DNA from: JBBILG01 sp037445085
GTDB taxonomy: Bacteria > Pseudomonadota > Gammaproteobacteria > Burkholderiales > Methylophilaceae
NCBI GenBank assembly: GCA_037445085.1
Contig: JBBILG010000057.1
Location: 1-12,241, forward strand
Reading direction: 5' to 3'
DNA length: 12,241 nucleotides
Shown here: in pieces, positions 7,419 to 12,241 of the stretch
Layout of the letters: the number at the start of each line of letters is the position of its first letter
Position numbering within the stretch: the stretch's first letter is position 1
Notes under the pieces: generated by a model
Told to the model about the DNA's origin: nothing
The model's database searches: none
Seen by the model: the letters and a program-made list of their open reading frames with translations, nothing else
Made by a program: the position numbers and the translations under genes

Positions 7419-7442
7419 CGGGAACCGGCAAGCCGGAGCCCG
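7419..7442. other. GC-rich inverted repeat between convergent ccoI and ygjP
   Basis: CGGG (7419-7422) and CCGG (7425-7428) pair with CCGG (7433-7436) and CCCG (7439-7442), with a 2x2 internal loop and a CAAG loop. It lies in the 109-bp gap between the ends of the ccoI and ygjP genes, where a two-way terminator would be expected. No T tract follows on either strand, so it is not a classical intrinsic terminator. I see no small gene in this gap. Confidence 0.35.
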
Positions 7443-7493
7443 CCTGCATCCTGCTGTGCCGGGGATGGCCCAATCCAATTCGTCAGCGATGGT

Positions 7494-8204
7494 CTATAGC
7501 AAGTGCAGGTGCGCCGACAGCGCCTTCAGTTCCTGCCTTGCCGCCCGGTAATCCGGGCACAGCCTCTCCACCCACGCCCAGAACTGCGGGCTGTGGTTCA
7601 TTTCCTTGAGGTGTGCGAGTTCATGCGCGACGACGTAGTGTATGACGTGCGGCGGCGCCTGGATGAGACGCCAGTTGAGGCGGATTTCGCCGCGCGCGTT
7701 GCAACTGCCCCAGCGCGTCCTGGCGCCGGAGAGCCTCCATGGCGGGGCGGGGACGCCCAGCCTAGCGGCGAGCAGGACGAGGCGGCGGCTGAAATCGGCG
7801 CGGGCCTGCCCGGCGTACCACTGGATCACCTTGCGTTGCACCGCGCGGGCATCCTGCGGGTCGGCGACGGCGAGATGCAGGCGGCTGCCGTCGAATTCCG
7901 CGGCGCGGCTGCGGGAGTCGCGGCGCAGACAGAGCTGCACCGGCTGGCCGAGATGGCGCAGGCGGGTGCCGTCCCGCCACTCCGGCGCAGCGGGGCGGTC
8001 CTGCCATTCGGCGAGCTTGCCGCTGATCCAGCCGGATTGGTCGCGTAGCAGGCTTTCCACGGCGTGCAGAGGCAGGCGCGCGGGGGCATGCACGGTGAGG
8101 CCGAGGGCGTCCACCCGCAGGCCGACGGTACGGCGTCGCGCGCTGACCTTGAGGATGTAGGGGATGCTGCGGCCGTCGGGGAGGGTGAGCCGGGGTGCGC
8201 TCAC
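7494..8204 (-). CDS. YgjP-like (DUF45, M48/SprT-related) zinc metallopeptidase
   Basis: Predicted soluble zinc-dependent peptidase of the YgjP/DUF45 group; its cellular substrate is not established. The zinc motif is H194-E195-L-A-H198 with H204 as the likely third ligand (MNHSPQFW), numbered from the GTG start. Just upstream is the family signature RTRWGSC (163-168) followed by IRLNWRL. The N-terminal half (about 10-110) is the beta-rich part seen in longer DUF45 proteins. With 236 aa it fits that longer form, against about 167 aa for E. coli YgjP. The frame stays open far upstream through plsC and gmhB, but homology begins only near LPDGRSIPY, so the GTG at 8204-8202 is chosen. It overlaps the plsC stop as GTGA (4 nt), suggesting translational coupling. 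No Shine-Dalgarno is obvious. It closes the minus-strand operon and converges on ccoI. Confidence 0.9.
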   Translation of the reverse strand: MSAPRLTLPDGRSIPYILKVSARRRTVGLRVDALGLTVHAPARLPLHAVESLLRDQSGWISGKLAEWQDRPAAPEWRDGTRLRHLGQPVQLCLRRDSRSRAAEFDGSRLHLAVADPQDARAVQRKVIQWYAGQARADFSRRLVLLAARLGVPAPPWRLSGARTRWGSCNARGEIRLNWRLIQAPPHVIHYVVAHELAHLKEMNHSPQFWAWVERLCPDYRAARQELKALSAHLHLL

Positions 8205-8911
8205 CGGTGATCCAGGCGGGCCATTTCGCCCTCGATCCAGTCTTCGACCAGCCGGTTGAGCTCGTCTGGCTTCATGCCCTTGGCCTCGATGGGTTTGCCG
8301 ATGCTGACGGCGATGGTGCCGGGGCGCTTGAGCAGGCTGTTGCGCTGCCAGAATTCGCCGGCGTTGTGCGCCACCGGCACCACGGTGGCGCCGGTGTGGG
8401 TGGCGAGCCAGGCGCCGCCGATGTGGTATTTGCCGCGCGTGCCGGGCGCCATGCGCGTGCCTTCCGGGAACACGACCACCGACAGGCCCATGGCCAGTCG
8501 CTGCCGGCCATGGCGGACCAGTTGCCGGAGCGCCTCGCGGCCGGTGGAGCGGTCGATGGCGATGGACCTGAGCGCCCACAACGCCCAGCCGAACAGCGGG
8601 ATCAGCAGCAGCGAGCGCTTGAGCACCCAGATCTGCGGCGGGAAGATGACCTGGAAGGCGATGGTCTCCCAAGCCGACTGATGCTTGGCGAGAATGATGC
8701 AGGGATGGCCTGGGATGTTTTCCGCGCCGACGACGCGATAATCGAGGCCGCAGGTGAGCCTCAGCCAGCGCATCACGAAACGCGCCCAGCCGGCGGCGAT
8801 GCGGGAGCGCCGCGGGGCGCGCATGGGAATCAGCAGCAGGGTGAGCGTGGCGTAGGGAATCACCATCAGCCACATGCCCAGGTTGAACAGCAGGGAGCGC
8901 AGCAGTATCAC
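8201..8911 (-). CDS. plsC: 1-acyl-sn-glycerol-3-phosphate acyltransferase (PlsC family)
   Basis: Membrane-associated acyltransferase that adds the second acyl chain to lysophosphatidic acid to give phosphatidic acid, the precursor of membrane phospholipids. The 236-aa protein starts with a hydrophobic anchor (about residues 6-30). The acyltransferase motifs follow: K76-H77-Q-S-A-W-E82 (the HX4D position, here with Glu), a second block ending in AIDRS (118-122), F148-P-E-G-T-R153, and VVPVAHN (177-183). The start is a GTG 3 nt after the gmhB stop; the N-terminus ILLRSLLFNLG fits the family better than the internal Met13. No clear ribosome site is present, so coupling to gmhB is likely. A paralogue for another lyso-lipid substrate cannot be excluded, but PlsC function is the simplest reading. 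It overlaps ygjP by four bases. Confidence 0.9.
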   Translation of the reverse strand: MILLRSLLFNLGMWLMVIPYATLTLLLIPMRAPRRSRIAAGWARFVMRWLRLTCGLDYRVVGAENIPGHPCIILAKHQSAWETIAFQVIFPPQIWVLKRSLLLIPLFGWALWALRSIAIDRSTGREALRQLVRHGRQRLAMGLSVVVFPEGTRMAPGTRGKYHIGGAWLATHTGATVVPVAHNAGEFWQRNSLLKRPGTIAVSIGKPIEAKGMKPDELNRLVEDWIEGEMARLDHR

Positions 8912-8914
8912 GCG

Positions 8915-9457
8915 CTACGCCATTTCGTCGATGATGCGCTGGGTGGCATCGGCGAGATCGTCGCACACCCAGGTGCCTTCCGGCAGGTCGCCGGCGGCGA
9001 GCGTTTTCTCGCCCTTGCCGGTCAGTACCAGGATGGGCCGGGCGCCGACGGCGGCGCTGGCCTGCAGGTCGCGCAGGGAATCGCCCACGCTTGGCACGCC
9101 GGCGAGATCGACGCCGAAGCGGCGCCCGATTTCCTGCAGCATGCCCGGCTTGGGCTTGCGGCAGGCGCAGTGGGTTTCCGCCGTGTGCGGACAGTAGAAC
9201 AGCGCCTCGATGCGGCCGCCGTGCTGCGCCAGGGTGCGGTGCATCTTGTCGTGAATGGCGTTGAGGGTGCCCATCTCGAACAGGCCGCGGCCGATGCCGG
9301 ACTGGTTGGTGGCGACGACGACACGGAAGCCGGCCTGGTTGAGAGTGGCGATGGCTTCCAGACTGCCCGGGAGGGGCTTCCATTCGTCCGGGCTCTTGAT
9401 GAACTGCGCGGAGTCGTGGTTGATCACCCCGTCACGGTCGAGGATGACCAGTTTCAT
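8915..9457 (-). CDS. gmhB: D-glycero-beta-D-manno-heptose 1,7-bisphosphate 7-phosphatase (GmhB)
   Basis: HAD-family phosphatase that removes the C7 phosphate from heptose 1,7-bisphosphate in synthesis of ADP-heptose for the LPS inner core; cytoplasmic. The 180-aa length is typical. Visible motifs are D7-R-D9-G-V-I-N (nucleophile and acid/base Asp), T50-N-Q-S-G (HAD motif II region) and the GmhB zinc loop C89-P-H91 with C97-A-C99. After these come RKPKPGM (motif III Lys) and V-G-D126-S (motif IV). The ATG at 9457 gives the conserved start MKLVILDRDG. No Shine-Dalgarno is visible because heptamer repeats reach to within 3 nt of the start. A related histidinol-phosphatase role is possible in this family, but the zinc loop and length favour GmhB. 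It sits between glyS and plsC. Confidence 0.94.
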   Translation of the reverse strand: MKLVILDRDGVINHDSAQFIKSPDEWKPLPGSLEAIATLNQAGFRVVVATNQSGIGRGLFEMGTLNAIHDKMHRTLAQHGGRIEALFYCPHTAETHCACRKPKPGMLQEIGRRFGVDLAGVPSVGDSLRDLQASAAVGARPILVLTGKGEKTLAAGDLPEGTWVCDDLADATQRIIDEMA

Positions 9458-9460
9458 GAC

Positions 9461-9488
9461 GTGAAACGCGAAAGGTGAAACGTGAAAT
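9461..9488. repeat. Heptamer tandem repeat, 4 units (left arm of inverted pair)
   Basis: Four 7-bp units in a row on the plus strand: GTGAAAC, GCGAAAG, GTGAAAC and GTGAAAT. They begin 3 nt from the gmhB start codon. Together with the oppositely oriented units at 9546-9566 they form an imperfect inverted repeat around a 57-bp spacer. Seen directly. Confidence 0.85.
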
Positions 9489-9545
9489 GTGGGACCTCGG
9501 GAAAGGTGGCAACGCTCGGCCAGGGAAATCTGCTGAGGTGGTTAC

Positions 9546-9566
9546 GTTTCACTTTTCACCTTTCAC
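9546..9566. repeat. Heptamer tandem repeat, 3 units (right arm of inverted pair)
   Basis: Three 7-bp units, read on the minus strand as GTGAAAG, GTGAAAA and GTGAAAC. They begin 3 nt after the glyS stop. In a glyS-gmhB transcript this arm could pair with the left arm over 21 positions, with two mismatches and one G-U pair. The 57-bp spacer (9489-9545) holds no gene I can see. Confidence 0.85.
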
Positions 9567-9569
9567 TGA

Positions 9570-11675
9570 TCAAGCCGCCAGGCGCGAAATGTCCGCCACG
9601 CCGTTCATGAGCGCTGCCAGCGTCCCGAGCAGGGCGAGGCGGTTCTGTCGCAGCAGGGGCTCGTCCGTCATCACCATCACCTCGTCGAAGAAGCGGTCCA
9701 CCGGCGCACGCAAGGTGGCGAGGCGGGTGAGCGCGTCGGTGTAGTCCGCATTCGCCAGCAGCGAGCGGATTTCCGGCGTGATTGCGTGCATGGCGGAGAA
9801 CAGCGCCTTCTCGGCATCTTCGACAAACAGCGCGACGTCGGGTTCGGCGGGCGGCACGCCCTCGGCTTTCCTGAGGATATTGCGGATGCGCTTGTTGGCC
9901 GCGGCCAGGCTTGCCGCTTCCGGCAGTGCGGCAAAGCTGCGCACCGCTCGCAGGCGCTCGCCGACCTCGGCCAGGCGCTGCGGGCGCAGTGCTAGCACCG
10001 CATCCACTTCCTGCGGCGTGTAGCCCTGTTCGCGCAGGCTGCCGGCGAGGCGTTCGTAGATGAAATCGGCGAGCGGCCGGGCCGGGTCGGCGATGGCTGC
10101 GCCGAATGTCCCGGCGGCGAGTTCCAGCAGGGCATCCAGGGCGAGCGGCAGATCCTTTTCCATGAGCATGCGGATCACGCCCAGCGCGTGGCGACGCAGG
10201 GCGAAAGGGTCCTTTTCCCCGGTCGGCTTCTCGCCGATGCCGAACAGGCCGACCAGGGTTTCCAGCTTGTCGGCCAGCGCCACGCAGAGGCCGACGTTGC
10301 CGCGCGGCAGCGCGTCGCCGGCGAAACGCGGCCGGTAATGATCCTCGATGGCCTGGGCGATGTCCTCGCCCAGGCCATCGTGCAGGGCGTAGTAGCGACC
10401 CATGATGCCCTGCAGTTCGGGGAACTCGCCCACCATGTCGGTGAGCAGGTCGGCCTTGGCCAGGCGCGCGGCCTGCTCCGCCGCCATCGCCAGATGCTCG
10501 CCGCCCAGTTGCAGGCCGATGGCGCGGGCGATGGCGGCCATGCGGTCGACGCGCTCGCCCAGGCTGCCCAGCCGGTTGTGATAGACCACCCGGTACAGGC
10601 CGGCCACGCGCCCGGCCAGCGATTTTTTGCGGTCCTGGTCGTAGAAGAAGCGGGCGTCGGCCAGGCGCGGACGCACCACGCGCTCGTTGCCGCCGATCAC
10701 GGCGGAGGGGTCGGCGGGGCGGATGTTGGATACCATGAGGAACCGATGGGTGAGCCGGCCGTGGCCGTCCAGCAGCGGGAAATACTTCTGGTTGGCCTTC
10801 ATGGTGAGGATCAGGCATTCCTGCGGCACTTCGAGGAAGGTCTGCTCGAACTGCCCGACCAGCACGTTGGGACGCTCCACCAGGGCGGTGACTTCGTCCA
10901 GCAAGGCGTCGTCGTCGACGGGCGTAAGGCCGAGGTTCGCCGCCGCCTGCCGCAACTGGCGGACGATCTCGGCGCGGCGTGCGGCGAAGCCGGGGATGAC
11001 GGCGCCCTCGTTTTCCATCTGTTCGGCATAGCTGTCGGCGTGTTTCAGCCGGACCGGGTGCTTCGCCGCCTCGAAGCGGTGGCCCTGGGTCAGGTTGCTG
11101 GAAGCCAGCCCGAGCACATGCAGCGGCACCACATCGGCGCCGTGCAGCGCCACCAGGCCGTGCGCCGGACGCACGAAGTTGACCGTGGTCCAGCCGTCAT
11201 CCAACTGGTAGCTCATGACCTTGGGAATGGGCAGTCTGGCAAGAGCCTCGTCCAGTGCTTTCTGCAGGCCGTCGGCAAGCCGGGCACCGGGCATCACGGT
11301 ATCGAGAAACAGCACTTCCGCCTTGCCGTCGTCTTCCCGCCTCAGGTTCGGCACAACGCTGGCGTCTGCCCCCAGCGCCGCCAGCTTTTTCAGCAGGGCG
11401 GGGGTGGGCCGGCCGGCATCGAGGCCGACCGACACCGGCATCAGCTTTTGCGCGACCGGCCGGTCGGCGGCGCGGGCGGCGACTTCGGTGATGTGGGAGG
11501 CGAGGCGGCGTGGCGAGGCGTAGGGGGTGACCCCGGATGCACCGGAAGCCAGGCCATAGGCCCTCAGGCTGTCGGCGATTGCGCAGGCGAATGCCTCGCC
11601 CAGCGCCTTCAATGCTTTGGGGGGCAGCTCCTCGACCAGGAGTTCCACGAGGAGGTTGCGGGTGGCCATGCTCAT
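9570..11675 (-). CDS. glyS: Glycyl-tRNA synthetase beta subunit
   Basis: Beta subunit of the bacterial alpha2beta2 glycyl-tRNA synthetase; it binds tRNA-Gly and is required for charging by the alpha subunit. The protein has 701 aa (E. coli about 689). The N-terminus TRNLLVELLVEELPPKAL is the conserved GlyS opening. Central family blocks include GHRFEAAKHP, LTMKANQKYFPLLD, GGNERVVRPRLADARFF and KADLLTDMVGEFPELQGIMG. The C-terminal about 100 residues are the DALR-type anticodon-binding helices. The start at ATG 11675-11673 overlaps the glyQ stop as ATGA; a second ATG at 11669 (Met-Ser-Met) is also possible. The frame could extend to 11720, but those residues lie inside glyQ and do not look like GlyS. 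A weak A-rich ribosome site (GAAAAGAAAG) lies upstream. No stop or frameshift interrupts it. Confidence 0.97.
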   Translation of the reverse strand: MSMATRNLLVELLVEELPPKALKALGEAFACAIADSLRAYGLASGASGVTPYASPRRLASHITEVAARAADRPVAQKLMPVSVGLDAGRPTPALLKKLAALGADASVVPNLRREDDGKAEVLFLDTVMPGARLADGLQKALDEALARLPIPKVMSYQLDDGWTTVNFVRPAHGLVALHGADVVPLHVLGLASSNLTQGHRFEAAKHPVRLKHADSYAEQMENEGAVIPGFAARRAEIVRQLRQAAANLGLTPVDDDALLDEVTALVERPNVLVGQFEQTFLEVPQECLILTMKANQKYFPLLDGHGRLTHRFLMVSNIRPADPSAVIGGNERVVRPRLADARFFYDQDRKKSLAGRVAGLYRVVYHNRLGSLGERVDRMAAIARAIGLQLGGEHLAMAAEQAARLAKADLLTDMVGEFPELQGIMGRYYALHDGLGEDIAQAIEDHYRPRFAGDALPRGNVGLCVALADKLETLVGLFGIGEKPTGEKDPFALRRHALGVIRMLMEKDLPLALDALLELAAGTFGAAIADPARPLADFIYERLAGSLREQGYTPQEVDAVLALRPQRLAEVGERLRAVRSFAALPEAASLAAANKRIRNILRKAEGVPPAEPDVALFVEDAEKALFSAMHAITPEIRSLLANADYTDALTRLATLRAPVDRFFDEVMVMTDEPLLRQNRLALLGTLAALMNGVADISRLAA

Positions 11676-12241
11676 GCGGCGGCTTTCTTTTCGATCTGGG
11701 CCAGCGTTTCCTGCGCCCATGCCCTGGGCGCCATGGGAAAGCCCAGACGGGCGCGGCTGTCCAGGTAGCTTTGCGCCACGGCGCGCGCCAGGTCGCGGAT
11801 GCGGCCGATGTAGGCGGCGCGCTCGGTGACGGAAATGGCGCCGCGCGCATCCAGCAGGTTGAAGGTGTGCGCGGCTTTCAGCACCTGCTCGTAAGCGGGC
11901 AGGGCGAGCTGCGCTTCCATCAGGTGCTGGGCCTGCTTTTCGTGGGCGGCGAAGGCGCCGAGCAGAAAGCCGACGTCCGAATGCTCGAAGTTGTAGGCGG
12001 ACTGCTCGACCTCGTTCTGGTGGAACACGTCGCCGTATTTCAGCCCCGGCGCGTAAGTGAGGTCGAACACGTTCTCCACGCCCTGCAGGTACATGGCCAG
12101 GCGCTCCAGGCCGTAGGTGATTTCGCCGGTGATGGGCTTGCAGTCCAGCCCTCCGACCTGCTGGAAATAGGTGAACTGGGTGATCTCCATGCCGTTCAGC
12201 CAGACTTCCCAGCCCAGGCCCCAGGCGCCCAGGGTGGGGTT
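11672..12241 (-). CDS. glyQ: Glycyl-tRNA synthetase alpha subunit, 3' part
   Basis: Catalytic alpha subunit of the tetrameric glycyl-tRNA synthetase: class II fold, activation of glycine with ATP, cytoplasmic. The 189 C-terminal residues are present; about 110 lie beyond the right edge (family about 300 aa). The frame stays open to 12241 and reads NPTLGAWGLGWEVWLNG, then MEITQFTYFQQVGG, a hallmark GlyQ block. ITGEITYGLERLAMYLQGV and the C-terminal helices (DARGAISVTERAAYIGRIR, LARAVAQSYLDSR) follow. The Met at 12190 is internal, not the start. The TGA at 11674-11672 overlaps the glyS ATG by four bases, so the two subunits are likely made in balanced amounts by coupled translation. Confidence 0.97.
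   Translation of the reverse strand, partial: NPTLGAWGLGWEVWLNGMEITQFTYFQQVGGLDCKPITGEITYGLERLAMYLQGVENVFDLTYAPGLKYGDVFHQNEVEQSAYNFEHSDVGFLLGAFAAHEKQAQHLMEAQLALPAYEQVLKAAHTFNLLDARGAISVTERAAYIGRIRDLARAVAQSYLDSRARLGFPMAPRAWAQETLAQIEKKAAA

Noticed and set aside
7494..9383. A 629-codon minus-strand open frame running from ygjP upstream through plsC and gmhB
   Set aside because: Only its C-terminal 236 codons resemble a known family. The rest overlaps two well-supported genes in another frame and is Arg/Pro/Ala-rich, as expected for an out-of-frame reading of GC-rich coding DNA.
8195..9478. A 427-codon plus-strand open frame opposite plsC and gmhB
   Set aside because: The same reasoning applies: both opposite-strand genes have intact catalytic motifs, and this frame has no family signature.
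10188..11768. A 526-codon plus-strand open frame opposite glyS
   Set aside because: It lies antisense to a complete, well-conserved glyS. Its composition is Gly/Ala/His/Gln-rich with no recognisable domain, so it is a codon-bias shadow.
1..12241. A novel defence, mobile or biosynthetic system
   Set aside because: Every substantial frame is accounted for by cbb3 oxidase, glycyl-tRNA synthetase or common housekeeping families. No integrase, transposase, toxin-antitoxin pair, reverse transcriptase or CRISPR array is visible.

Overview
The window is GC-rich (my estimate is 60-65 %) and densely coding. It looks like chromosome from a Proteobacterium, most likely a Betaproteobacterium. The reasons are the cytochrome cbb3 oxidase cluster (ccoNOQP-GHI), the glyQ-glyS-gmhB-plsC-ygjP order on the other strand (which I recall as common in that class), and the two-subunit glycyl-tRNA synthetase. 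I see no insertion sequence, phage gene, CRISPR array, tRNA or rRNA.

Left half, plus strand (1-7384). The window opens inside ccoN, just before the active-site Tyr and the CuB histidines. It continues through ccoO, ccoQ and ccoP, which supply the structural subunits of a microaerobic, proton-pumping haem-copper terminal oxidase. A GNRA-capped hairpin with a T6 tract follows ccoP and divides the structural genes from the assembly genes. Then come ccoG (Fe-S and copper-related membrane protein), ccoH (FixH, here with an extra N-terminal membrane region) and ccoI (P1B-type copper ATPase). Together these make the oxidase and load copper into its catalytic subunit. No ccoS follows ccoI.

Right half, minus strand (7494-12241, transcribed right to left). 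glyQ (cut by the window edge) and glyS overlap by four bases and encode glycyl-tRNA synthetase alpha and beta. A 112-bp gap follows, filled by heptamer tandem repeats in inverted orientation. Then come gmhB (LPS heptose synthesis), plsC (phosphatidic acid synthesis) and a YgjP-type zinc metallopeptidase. The last three genes are separated by 3 nt or overlap, so they probably form one operon with glyQS. The two blocks converge at 7385-7493.

Nothing here is a wholly new system. The points most worth checking are the enlarged FixH with a possible internal start, the heptamer inverted repeat abutting both glyS and gmhB, the Pro-to-Phe change in a CxxxCP motif of CcoG, and the terminator-like hairpin inside the cco cluster.
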